From Comamonadaceae bacterium CG_4_10_14_3_um_filter_60_75 (lineage in GTDB: Bacteria; Pseudomonadota; Gammaproteobacteria; Burkholderiales; Burkholderiaceae_C): a stretch of DNA of 5,413 nucleotides. Location: NCBI GenBank assembly GCA_002784245.1, contig PFKL01000237.1, positions 1 to 5,413 of the forward strand, given 5' to 3'. Positions 1-5,413 of the stretch are shown here, in pieces; positions within the stretch are counted from its first letter, which is position 1, and each line of letters begins with the position of its first letter. The notes beneath the pieces were generated by a model that saw only the letters and a list, made by a program, of their open reading frames with translations, was not told the origin of the DNA and did no database searches. The position numbers and the translations under genes are program-made.

Positions 1-117
1 TTCGCTGTTGGCCAGCTTACCCTCCTGCTTCCCGTTGAACTGCGGCGTTTGAACCACGTCGCGAGCACCAACGCTGCGCATTCTAGCCGCGCCACCTTGC
101 CAAAACTGACGCACCAA
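1..117 (-). CDS. Possible divergent gene fragment, unrecognised, cut by the left edge
   Basis: The minus strand is open from about position 120 down to position 1 in one frame. Possible starts are TTG at 117, GTG at 114 and ATG at 81. From the ATG it reads MRSVGARDVVQTPQFNGKQE and continues to GKLANSE at the edge. I do not recognise a family. A minus-strand AGGAGG lies at 26..21, but no ATG, GTG or TTG stands at a normal distance after it inside the window, so it may be coincidental. The stretch is too short to prove coding. It could equally be the untranslated leader of a gene that starts beyond the edge. Confidence 0.2.
   Translation of the reverse strand, partial: MVRQFWQGGAARMRSVGARDVVQTPQFNGKQEGKLANSE
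80..85 (-). promoter_or_regulatory. Candidate leftward -10 box (TAGAAT)
   Basis: The minus strand reads TAGAAT at 85..80, five of six matches to the sigma-70 -10 consensus. I found no convincing -35 box 16-18 bp upstream. If it is active, transcription would leave the window to the left, divergent from the cell-division operon, starting near position 73. Confidence 0.25.
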
Positions 118-127
118 ACCCTACAAT
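97..127 (+). promoter_or_regulatory. Candidate sigma-70 promoter of the zapA operon
   Basis: A TTGCCA -35 box (97-102) is followed by TACAAT (122-127), five of six matches to the -10 consensus. The spacer is 19 bp, longer than the optimal 17. Transcription would begin around 133-135, directly before the ATG at 136, so the mRNA would have almost no leader. The -10 box is convincing; the -35 is weaker. Positions 1-96 show nothing else on the plus strand. Confidence 0.45.
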
Positions 128-135
128 GCGCGTCT

Positions 136-393
136 ATGTCGGACCTGTCACAAATCGACCAAATCACCGAACGGGTAGAGCGCCTGCTGGTGCGCTACGA
201 AGAATTACTGCGTACCAACGGGTTGTTGTCGCAGCAAATTGAGGCGCTCACGCACGAGCGTGACTCGCTCAAATCGCGTCTGGGCGCAGCGCGCGCCCGT
301 GTGGATGCGCTGCTTGATCGCCTGCCCGCAGAGCCTGGCAACGGCACGGTCAAGCCTGCCTTCAAAACCGCTCTTGATCAGGAAGCCAAATGA
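136..393 (+). CDS. Small coiled-coil protein, TIGR02449 / ZapB-like, upstream of zapA
   Basis: An 85-residue acidic/basic helical protein beginning MSDLSQIDQI. Residues about 8-62 carry heptad-spaced Leu/Ile/Val (TERVERLLVRYEELL, then LLSQQIEAL and RVDALLDRLP), as expected of a parallel coiled coil. A disordered tail follows. Length, sequence style and position directly before zapA fit the TIGR02449 family. Those proteins are thought to act in division by analogy with ZapB, which links ZapA to other factors at the Z ring, but direct function is not established. The start at 136 is chosen because the coiled coil and conserved-looking N-terminus begin there. A longer reading from TTG at 49 adds 29 low-complexity residues and crosses the promoter. 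No Shine-Dalgarno sequence precedes 136. The stop overlaps the zapA start in ATGA. Confidence 0.85.
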   Translation: MSDLSQIDQITERVERLLVRYEELLRTNGLLSQQIEALTHERDSLKSRLGAARARVDALLDRLPAEPGNGTVKPAFKTALDQEAK

Positions 394-713
394 AGCAGCT
401 TGAAGTGCAGATCATGGGCCAAAGCTATGTGCTGGGCTGCCCTGATGGGGGCGACGCGCGCCTGCTGGAAGCGGTGGAACGCGTCGATACCGCCATGTGC
501 AAGATTCGTGACGCCGGCAAAGTACGCGCACGGGATCGTATCGCCGTGCTAGCCGCGCTCAATCTGGCGTTTGACCTGGCCGACCAGCATGCGCCAGCCG
601 CATCAACGCACGGTGCAGGTGCAAGCAGCGCAGATGCGGTGCCAACGCAGAAACTCAGCGTTTTGCTGGCGCGTCTGGACGACGCACTCAATCAGGACAA
701 CCAGCTTATCTGA
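390..713 (+). CDS. zapA: Cell division protein ZapA
   Basis: A 107-residue ZapA homologue. ZapA binds FtsZ in the cytoplasm and cross-links protofilaments to stabilise the Z ring. The N-terminal half holds the family signature: MKQLEVQIMGQSYVLGCPDG, then a helix with ARLLEAVERVDTAMCKIRDAGKV and RDRIAVLAALNLAFDL (about residues 22-65). The C-terminal part (about 85-107, KLSVLLARLDDALNQD) is the dimerising coiled-coil end. A small Ala/Ser/Gly-rich stretch (68-84) lies between. Length is normal for the family. Translation is probably coupled to the upstream gene: start and stop overlap in ATGA, and AGGA (380-383) sits 6 nt before the ATG. The gene ends 13 nt from the stop of convergent hslO, leaving no space for the 6S RNA gene often found after zapA. 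Confidence 0.95.
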   Translation: MKQLEVQIMGQSYVLGCPDGGDARLLEAVERVDTAMCKIRDAGKVRARDRIAVLAALNLAFDLADQHAPAASTHGAGASSADAVPTQKLSVLLARLDDALNQDNQLI

Positions 714-726
714 TCGCGTGGCCGCG

Positions 727-1713
727 CTACTGCAGCGCGTTACTGGTCTGAGGCGGCGGATCGCTTTGACGAAATATCTGTGCCACGTCAACCGCGTCAA
801 AATGGTATTGCGCACCACAAAAATCACAGCCCACTTCGATATCAGGTCGCTCCTGCAATACGCTGGCAGCCTCGTCTGCGCCCAGGCCCAGAATCATTCT
901 GGCGACGCGCTCGCGGCTGCAGGTGCATGAGAAATGCGGGCCCTGCGCGCCTTGCAGCGGCTCAAAGCGCAGCAACTTTTCTTCCCAGAACAGCCGATGC
1001 AAGACGGTCTGGGCGTCCAGTTCGCGCAATTCGGTCGCCTTCAGGCTCGCTGCGAGCGTGGCAATCCGGCGGTAATCCTCCAGCGGGTCAATCGCCGAGG
1101 TAGACACGTCAGGGGCACTGCCGGCAAGATTGCCAACGCCCTGCTCCGGCAAGCGCTGAATCAGCAAACCAGCCGCTACCTTGTCGTCGGACGCCAATAC
1201 CAGCGTCGTGTCGAGCTGCTCGCTTTGCAGCATGTAGTGCTGCAGCACGGCAGCAACACTCCCAAACTTGGCTTGGTGTGCATCCGACAACGGCACGACG
1301 CCCTGGTAAGGCTGCTGGCCTGGTTGGCGCGTCTTGGGGTCCAGAGTGATCGCACAGCGCCCGGTGTTGCCGACATTGACAAGCTGGCTGAAGGTGGCGT
1401 CGGCTGCAACCGGGCCAACCACGGTGGCCGTGGCACGCAGGCCAAAGTCACTGCTAACCTCAACCACCGCGAGCTTGACCGGCCCATCGCCAAAAATCTG
1501 CAGCACCAGCGCGCCGTCAAACTTGATGTTCGATTGCAGCAGTACGGCTGCGGCGGCCAGTTCACCGAGCAGGTTTTGCACCGACAACGGGTAGGCACCG
1601 TGACTGGTGTTGGCATTGCGCCGCGCCAGAACCTCTTGCCAGGCGTCGGTCAGGCGCACCAGCACGCCACGCACCGGCAGACCCTCAAATAAAAATTTAT
1701 GAATTTCAGACAA
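727..1713 (-). CDS. hslO: Hsp33 redox-regulated molecular chaperone HslO
   Basis: A 328-residue Hsp33, slightly longer than the usual 290-300. Hsp33 is a cytoplasmic holdase: oxidation of its zinc-bound cysteines unfolds the C-terminal switch and exposes a client-binding surface that prevents aggregation under oxidative stress. The zinc motif is complete: C263-T-C265, 30 residues, then C296-DF-C299 (family pattern CxC-x27-32-CxxC). The N-terminal fold shows typical blocks: HKFLFEGLPVRG near the start, NLLGELAAAAVLL (about 47-59), and GRCAITLDP followed by YQGVVPL (about 118-142). The tail after 303 is an extension ending in a Pro/Gln-rich stretch. I prefer the TTG at 1713 because it gives MSEIHKFLFEG, the usual N-terminus, with GAG (1723..1721) 7 nt upstream. 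A TTG at 1719 would add two residues but lies too close to that site. The gene directly follows the carbonic anhydrase homologue and is probably co-transcribed with it. Confidence 0.95.
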   Translation of the reverse strand: MSEIHKFLFEGLPVRGVLVRLTDAWQEVLARRNANTSHGAYPLSVQNLLGELAAAAVLLQSNIKFDGALVLQIFGDGPVKLAVVEVSSDFGLRATATVVGPVAADATFSQLVNVGNTGRCAITLDPKTRQPGQQPYQGVVPLSDAHQAKFGSVAAVLQHYMLQSEQLDTTLVLASDDKVAAGLLIQRLPEQGVGNLAGSAPDVSTSAIDPLEDYRRIATLAASLKATELRELDAQTVLHRLFWEEKLLRFEPLQGAQGPHFSCTCSRERVARMILGLGADEAASVLQERPDIEVGCDFCGAQYHFDAVDVAQIFRQSDPPPQTSNALQ

Positions 1714-1721
1714 GATCAAAC

Positions 1722-2246
1722 TCAGGCAAGCTTGTTCAGGCTGGCCCTGAATTTTTTGGCATTGGCGACATAGTGGTCGGCACTCCAGCGCAAGTCTTGC
1801 AGCTGCTCTGGCGTCAGGCTGCGCACCACCTTGGCCGGGCTACCGATGATCATCGAACCGTCGGGGAACGCCTTGCCCTCGGTCACCAGCGCACCTGCTC
1901 CCACCAGGCAACCCTTGCCGATTTTTGCGCCATTGAGCACCACCGCACCAATGCCAATCAGGCTATCGTCACCCACGGTGCAACCATGCAGCATGACCTT
2001 GTGGCCGACGGTCACGCCCTGGCCAATCGTCAACGGCATGTCCACATCCGCATGCAGCACGCTCAGGTCTTGAATATTGCTGCGCGCACCGATGCGGATG
2101 GTGTCGGTGTCGCCCCGAATCACCACGCCAAACCAGACACTCACCTCCTCGCCCAGTTCGACGTCGCCGATCACCTCGGCGCTGTCGGCCACCCACGCGG
2201 TTTCTGCGACCGTTGGGCTGACGCCGTTCACTTCGTAAATTGCCAT
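1722..2246 (-). CDS. Gamma-class carbonic anhydrase family protein (YrdA-like)
   Basis: A 174-residue left-handed beta-helix protein of the gamma-CA / YrdA / PaaY family. It is built of hexapeptide repeats (about residues 10-140, such as IGDVELGEEVSVW, IGQGVTVGHK, IGIGAVVLNGAKIGKG), with a C-terminal helix (about 144-172) that packs on the trimer. The three zinc-ligand histidines are present: H65 (SVLHAD), H82 and H87 (GHKVMLHG). The conserved R44-x-D46 and Q59-D60 that line the family's active site are also there. The long acidic loop of archaeal Cam is absent, so CO2 hydration is possible but not assured; many close homologues have low or untested activity. The ATG at 2246 is chosen because AAAGGA ends 5 nt upstream. 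An ATG at 2252 overlaps that ribosome site, and the longer frame to 2276 adds unconserved residues. It is first in a probable two-gene leftward operon with hslO. Confidence 0.93.
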   Translation of the reverse strand: MAIYEVNGVSPTVAETAWVADSAEVIGDVELGEEVSVWFGVVIRGDTDTIRIGARSNIQDLSVLHADVDMPLTIGQGVTVGHKVMLHGCTVGDDSLIGIGAVVLNGAKIGKGCLVGAGALVTEGKAFPDGSMIIGSPAKVVRSLTPEQLQDLRWSADHYVANAKKFRASLNKLA

Positions 2247-2276
2247 ACACATCCTTTGACTGCCATTGTTGGCCAA

Positions 2277-2282
2277 ATTGTA
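2277..2282 (-). promoter_or_regulatory. Candidate -10 box (TACAAT) for the gamma-CA/hslO operon
   Basis: The minus strand reads CCTACAATTTG, with TACAAT at 2282..2277, the same hexamer as in front of the zapA operon. Transcription would start near 2270, giving a leader of about 24 nt that contains the AAAGGA ribosome site. The -35 region (about 2300-2305) is GC-rich and unlike consensus, so an activator may be needed or the call may be wrong. Confidence 0.4.
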
Positions 2283-2363
2283 GGTTCCTGCGACGGTGCG
2301 CGCGCCGGGTGCGGGCCACGTCGGCCATTCGCAACAGACCGATTTCCACGGGCGGTCAGCAGC

Positions 2364-2513
2364 ATGCCTAAATTCCCGATATCATTTTGCGTGATGAGAA
2401 CGGTTACGTTTCAATTGGCAACGATCAGCCCGTTCAACCTGGCAGCGCGGCGCTTGGCCGGCTTCACCGACGTCGAATTGGCCGCTTTGTGTGTTACACC
2501 GCTACCCAACTGA
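2364..2513 (+). CDS. Possible 49-codon upstream small ORF, unrecognised
   Basis: An ATG at 2364 opens a frame encoding 49 residues (starting MPKFPISFCVMRTV, ending VTPLPN) that stops at 2513, 20 nt before the start of the EAL-HDOD gene. A second in-frame ATG lies at 2394. There is no clear Shine-Dalgarno sequence. The frame continues an open stretch antisense to the carbonic anhydrase gene, so openness is weak evidence here. It could be a leader peptide coupled to the downstream gene or simply non-coding leader DNA. I see no family resemblance, and the rest of the 287-nt intergenic region has no other gene candidate. Confidence 0.15.
   Translation: MPKFPISFCVMRTVTFQLATISPFNLAARRLAGFTDVELAALCVTPLPN
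2380..2385 (+). promoter_or_regulatory. Candidate -10 box (TATCAT) for the EAL-HDOD gene
   Basis: TATCAT matches five of six positions of the -10 consensus. The best upstream partner, TCAGCA at 2356-2361 with an 18-bp spacer, matches only three of six. Transcription from here would give a leader of roughly 140 nt before the ATG at 2534. Confidence 0.25.
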
Positions 2514-2533
2514 AACGCGGAGCCTCTCGTACC

Positions 2534-3784
2534 ATGTCCCAATCCTTTAAAAACATTTCAAGCTCTCCCATGACCATCGCCCGCCAACCGATTCTGGACA
2601 GCAAGCGCCAAGTGATGGGGTTCGAGCTCTTTGACCGCTCGGTCAGTGCCGATTCGTTTAGCGCCGCTACCGACGCAGCGCTGCTGTTTAACCTGCTGTC
2701 CAACGCCGACAGCGAGATGCGCAACACATCCAAGACCATCTTCATCAATTGCACCCACCAGACACTCGCCGGTGGCCACCTGGAACTGGTCGAACCCGAG
2801 CGCATCGTGCTCGAAGTACCTCCCGTTGCCCCGTCAGACAATCAGACAGAGGACATTGAAAGTTACCTGCAAACGCTGATCGACGTGCACAAGCGAGGCT
2901 TTCGGCTGGCGTTCGACGAAAGTGTCATGGCCCCCGCCTACGCCAGCTGGCTGACGCTGGCCTCCTTTGTCAAGGCCGATAGTTCCCGCGTCAGTGCAGC
3001 CGACCTGCACAAAATTTCGCTGCAGTTGCTGGCCTACCCGGGGATCAAGCTGGTTACTGAAAAAATTGAAACCGAAGATCAGTTTGTAGCGGCCAGCAAG
3101 GCTGGCGCCACCTTGTTTCAGGGTTACTGGTTCGCCCACCCGGTGTTGGTGAAAGGGCAAACGGTACGTCCAGCGCAAGCGGCCATCATCCAGTTGATCA
3201 ATCTCATCCGTAAGCAAGCCAGCACCGGCGAGATTGAAGAGGTGTTCAAACACGATCCGACGCTGTCGTTCAATCTGCTGCGCTTTATCAACTCGGCCGG
3301 CTTTGGCCTGAGCTGCGAGGTCACCTCGTTTCGCCATGCGGTGATGCTGCTGGGTTTGAAAAAACTGTTCCGCTGGGCCGCCCTGTTGATGACCACCGCT
3401 GGCGCGGCTGGCAGCGCGCCCGCCCTGGGCAATGCCGCGGTGATCCGCGGGCGCCTGATGGAGCTTTTGGCCGGTCAGCTGTTGACAACTGAAGAATGCG
3501 ACAACGCCTTTGTGGTGGGGATCTTTTCACTGCTGGACACCATGCTGGGCATCCCGCTGGCCGACGCACTGACGGCCATTTCGCTGCCGCAATCGGTCAC
3601 CGACGCGCTGTTGCACAACACCGGGTCACTGGCACCGTTTTTGCAGCTGACGCTGGCCTGCGAAAACGCCGACGACCGCTCATTTGCCGAACTGGCCAAC
3701 GCCTTGCAGCTCACTGGCGACCAGATCAACCTGGCCCATCTACAGGCTTTGGTCTGGGCTGACAACTTGACCCAACCCGCCTGA
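2534..3784 (+). CDS. EAL-HDOD signalling protein (COG3434, YuxH/CdgJ type)
   Basis: A 416-residue cytoplasmic protein without membrane segments. Residues about 13-205 form an EAL-type barrel (c-di-GMP phosphodiesterase fold); about 212-405 form an HDOD domain, a non-catalytic HD-like helical module. The EAL part begins TIARQPILD and keeps many expected positions: E31 (in ELFDR, replacing EAL), R35, N72, E94, D128, K147, D149, E176 and E179, and Q196 in FQGYWFAHP. The usual DDFG motif reads FDES (D128, E129), its glycine-rich loop is missing, and the second acid of the ExxE motif is P97. Activity is therefore uncertain, and sensing or protein-binding is likelier. The HDOD hallmark is HDPTLSFNLLRFINSAGF (240-257), then FRHAVMLLGL. 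The ATG at 2534 has GGAG at 2519-2522, 11 nt before it. An ATG at 2570 would still keep the whole barrel. Homologues often affect motility or biofilm formation; nothing nearby confirms that here. Confidence 0.9.
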   Translation: MSQSFKNISSSPMTIARQPILDSKRQVMGFELFDRSVSADSFSAATDAALLFNLLSNADSEMRNTSKTIFINCTHQTLAGGHLELVEPERIVLEVPPVAPSDNQTEDIESYLQTLIDVHKRGFRLAFDESVMAPAYASWLTLASFVKADSSRVSAADLHKISLQLLAYPGIKLVTEKIETEDQFVAASKAGATLFQGYWFAHPVLVKGQTVRPAQAAIIQLINLIRKQASTGEIEEVFKHDPTLSFNLLRFINSAGFGLSCEVTSFRHAVMLLGLKKLFRWAALLMTTAGAAGSAPALGNAAVIRGRLMELLAGQLLTTEECDNAFVVGIFSLLDTMLGIPLADALTAISLPQSVTDALLHNTGSLAPFLQLTLACENADDRSFAELANALQLTGDQINLAHLQALVWADNLTQPA

Positions 3785-3810
3785 TACCTGAGCATGATCA
3801 GCCGCGCGGG
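3776..3810. terminator. Imperfect inverted repeat across two convergent stop codons
   Basis: The arm at 3776-3785 (CCCGCCTGAT) can pair with 3797-3810 (ATCAGCCGCGCGGG). The stem has 5 bp, a 2-nt bulge, 3 bp, a 1-nt bulge and 2 bp, closed by an 11-nt loop. It includes the stop of the EAL-HDOD gene and the stop of xerD. There is no T-run on either side, so this is not a standard Rho-independent terminator. It may contribute to bidirectional termination or be chance. Confidence 0.2.
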
Positions 3811-4733
3811 TGGTGCTGTGCGTGCAGCAGCTTGAGCCGCTCGCGCGCCACATGGGTGTAGATGGTGGTGGTGGAAATGTCGGCGTGGCCCAGCAGCATC
3901 TGCACTGCGCGCAGATCCGCACCGTGATTGAGCAAGTGCGTGGCAAACGCGTGACGCAAGGTGTGTGGTGACAGGTGCTGGGTGATGCCCGCCAACTGCG
4001 CGTATTTCTTCACCAGCATCCAGAACATCACCCGGCTCATCGCTGTGCCGGGGGTCGGTCCCTTGTGCGTGACAAACAAGGCATCGGTCTGGTGGCAAGC
4101 GAGCAGCTCGGCGCGCGGCTGCGCCAGATAGCGCGCAAGCCACAGGCTGGCCACTTCACCGAACGGCACCAGGCGCTCTTTGTTGCCCTTGCCAAACACG
4201 CGCAGCACGTGGTCGGCCTGGCTGATGTTGAATACTTTCAGGGTCACCAGCTCGCTCACCCGCAAGCCACTGGCGTACATCAGCTCCAGCATGGTGCGGT
4301 CGCGCACGCCCTGGGCGTTGCTCACGTCGGGCGCGGCCAGCAACGCTTCCACCTGCGCTTCGGTCAGGCTGCCCGGCATGCGCAGGTGCTGCTTGGCCGT
4401 GAGCATTTTCAGGGTGGGGTCTGCAGTCACCAGACGCTCGCGCAGCGCCCAGCGGTAAAAACGCTTGAACACCGTCAACCGGCGGTTGGCGCTGGTCGCC
4501 TTGGTCTGCGTGTGGCGCTGGGCAAAATAACCGTTGAGGTGGTCTTGCGTGACTTGCTGCAGCGGCACCCCCTGCCCGGCCAGCCAGGCGGCAAACAGCG
4601 TCAGGTCGCGCCGGTAGGCGGCCAGCGTGTTTTTTGACAGGCCGTCTTCGAGCCACAGCGCGTCGATAAAGGTGTCAATCACCGGGTCGAGCGTGGCAGG
4701 TTTGACAGCTGGGGGTGGTACGGGAGCGGGCAT
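3798..4733 (-). CDS. xerD: Site-specific tyrosine recombinase XerD
   Basis: A 311-residue tyrosine recombinase that, with XerC, resolves chromosome dimers at dif under FtsK control. The N-terminal SAM-like DNA-binding domain covers about residues 14-100 (IDTFIDALWLEDGLSKNTL, ANRRLTVFKRFYRW). The catalytic domain follows from about 120. All six catalytic residues are visible: R158 (SGLRVSEL), K182 (GKGNKERLVP), H257 and R260 (HTLRHAF), H283 (LGHADI) and nucleophile Y292 (TTIYTHV). The end, LKLLHAQHHPRG, is typical of XerD rather than XerC. An extra proline-rich start (PAPVPPPAVKP) makes it about 13 residues longer than E. coli XerD. The ATG at 4733 has only a weak AGG close upstream, and its CATG also gives an ATG for the opposite strand. 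The gene is convergent with the EAL-HDOD gene and divergent from the transporter, so it is probably transcribed alone. Confidence 0.96.
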   Translation of the reverse strand: MPAPVPPPAVKPATLDPVIDTFIDALWLEDGLSKNTLAAYRRDLTLFAAWLAGQGVPLQQVTQDHLNGYFAQRHTQTKATSANRRLTVFKRFYRWALRERLVTADPTLKMLTAKQHLRMPGSLTEAQVEALLAAPDVSNAQGVRDRTMLELMYASGLRVSELVTLKVFNISQADHVLRVFGKGNKERLVPFGEVASLWLARYLAQPRAELLACHQTDALFVTHKGPTPGTAMSRVMFWMLVKKYAQLAGITQHLSPHTLRHAFATHLLNHGADLRAVQMLLGHADISTTTIYTHVARERLKLLHAQHHPRG

Positions 4734-4752
4734 GGCCTGCTATTCTCGCCGG
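4731..4752. promoter_or_regulatory. Very short divergent junction between xerD and the AEC gene
   Basis: Only 19 nt separate the xerD ATG (4733) from the GTG of the transporter (4753). TATTCT at 4741-4746 resembles a plus-strand -10 box (four of six), and its complement region gives GAGAAT for the minus strand. Neither has a good -35 at the right distance. A perfect TTGACA at 4702-4707 lies 33 bp from TATTCT, too far to be its partner. Promoters for both genes must overlap the opposite coding region or its leader. Confidence 0.3.
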
Positions 4753-5413
4753 GTGAACTTCGCCCAACTGCTTTTTCCTGATTTTTCGCTGATTTTGATC
4801 GGCTACCTGGTCTGCCGCTTCACGCCGCTCAACCGCCCGGTATGGACGCAAGTCGAGCAGCTGGTGTACTTTCTGTTCTTCCCAGTGCTGCTGTTTCAGT
4901 CGATCGTCAAAAGCCCGCTTGACATCAACACGGCGGGCAATCTGGTCGGTGCCGGTTGGGCGCTGGGGCTGGGCGGCATTGCGCTGGCGTATTCGGTGCC
5001 CTACTGGCCTGGCTTCAAGGGCCACGTGGCGCTGCGCCAGCATGCGGCCAGCGCGCAGGTGGCCTTCCGGTTCAACTCGTTCATTGGCCTGGCGTTGGCC
5101 GAAAAGCTGGCTGGTGCACAGGGTCTGGCGGTGCTGGCGCTGCTGATTGGTGTCAGCGTGCCACTGATGAACGTTGGCGCAGTGTGGCCGATGGCGCGCC
5201 ACGGCCAGCGCGGTTTTTTGGCTGAGCTGGTGCGCAACCCGCTGATCATTGGCACGGCCAGCGGGCTGATCGCCAACCTGGCGGGATTTCACATCCCCGG
5301 CTGGCTGGAGCCCACCGTCAGTCGCATTGGCGGTGCTTCTCTCGCTTTGGGCCTGATGGCTGCAGGTGCCGGCATGCAGCTGGGTGCGCTCAACCACGCC
5401 AAGTTGCTGGGCG
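4753..5413 (+). CDS. AEC family (auxin efflux carrier-like) transporter, 3' end missing
   Basis: The first 220 residues of an inner-membrane permease, cut by the window edge; relatives have about 300-315 residues and ten helices. Seven hydrophobic segments are visible, near residues 5-23, 38-52, 61-80, 100-119, 124-145, 162-179 and 191-210. The family hallmark is the polar break in the fourth, AFRFNSFIGLAL (104-115), with R106 and N108. Other typical blocks are FFPVLLFQSIVKSPLD (42-57) and RNPLIIGTASG (161-171). Characterised bacterial AEC members carry malate, malonate or other small organic anions; the substrate here cannot be read from sequence. The GTG at 4753 gives MNFAQLLFPDFSLILIGYL, the expected N-terminus. 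An in-frame ATG at 4732 would add MACYSRR and has GGGAG (4722-4726) 5 nt upstream. The gene is divergent to xerD. Confidence 0.88.
   Translation, partial: MNFAQLLFPDFSLILIGYLVCRFTPLNRPVWTQVEQLVYFLFFPVLLFQSIVKSPLDINTAGNLVGAGWALGLGGIALAYSVPYWPGFKGHVALRQHAASAQVAFRFNSFIGLALAEKLAGAQGLAVLALLIGVSVPLMNVGAVWPMARHGQRGFLAELVRNPLIIGTASGLIANLAGFHIPGWLEPTVSRIGGASLALGLMAAGAGMQLGALNHAKLLG

Noticed and set aside
49..135. 29-residue N-terminal extension of the ZapB-like protein from TTG at 49
   Set aside because: It would cross the best promoter candidate, lacks a ribosome site, and its composition does not continue the coiled coil.
716..727. Near-palindrome GCGTGGCCGCGC between zapA and hslO as a terminator
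   Set aside because: It has no loop and no T-run, and such GC-rich self-complementarity is common by chance here.
934..1692. Long plus-strand open frame (252 codons) opposite hslO
   Set aside because: It is antisense to a fully recognisable Hsp33 with intact zinc motif; high-GC codon use leaves such frames open. The product has no recognisable motif and is Gln/Arg/His-rich, as usual for antisense frames.
2369..2397. FliA (sigma-28)-like promoter before the EAL-HDOD gene
   Set aside because: TAAA at 2369 is present, but the remaining positions match poorly and the spacing to the GAT core is about 2 bp off.
2415..2429. Sigma-54-like TGGC...GC element
   Set aside because: Distance between the GG and GC elements is one base short and flanking consensus bases are missing.
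3975..4637. Plus-strand open frame (220 codons) opposite xerD
   Set aside because: XerD on the other strand has all six catalytic residues and normal length, so this is a shadow.
3776..4760. A dif site near xerD
   Set aside because: I found no 28-bp dif-like sequence with XerC/XerD arms in the window; xerD genes are usually not next to dif.
4675..5397. Minus-strand open frame (240 codons) opposite the AEC transporter
   Set aside because: It overlaps the start of xerD and runs antisense to a clear membrane protein. Its composition (Gln, Arg, His rich) is that of a mirror frame.

Overview
This is an ordinary chromosomal stretch of a betaproteobacterium. The fairly high GC content, the CTACAAT-type -10 boxes and the protein sequences (XerD ending in HHPRG, the ZapA and AEC N-termini) suggest order Burkholderiales, most likely family Comamonadaceae (Rhodoferax/Polaromonas-like). 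That placement rests on recall of protein families, not on a search. All genes have similar composition, and I see no insertion sequence, tRNA, rRNA, CRISPR array or phage gene.

Layout, left to right. Positions 1-135 are a short intergenic region with a good -10 box facing right, and possibly a divergent gene leaving to the left. Next is a two-gene cell-division operon: a small coiled-coil protein of the TIGR02449/ZapB-like type, then zapA, overlapping it by ATGA. It converges, with 13 nt between stop codons, on a leftward pair: a gamma-class carbonic anhydrase-like hexapeptide protein and, downstream of it, hslO (redox chaperone Hsp33). A 287-nt divergent region (2247-2533) separates this pair from a rightward gene for a degenerate EAL plus HDOD signalling protein. 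That gene converges, again with 13 nt between stops, on leftward xerD (chromosome-dimer-resolving tyrosine recombinase). Divergent to xerD is an AEC-family membrane transporter, cut by the right edge.

Functionally these are housekeeping genes: division (ZapA and partner), chromosome segregation at division (XerD), redox protein quality control (Hsp33), a gamma-CA homologue, a putative cyclic-di-GMP-related regulator and a transporter. Nothing here indicates a defence, mobile or biosynthetic system. The points worth a second look are small: two divergent ATGs sharing one CATG, a possible near-leaderless start, altered catalytic positions in the EAL domain, and the absence of room for 6S RNA directly after zapA.
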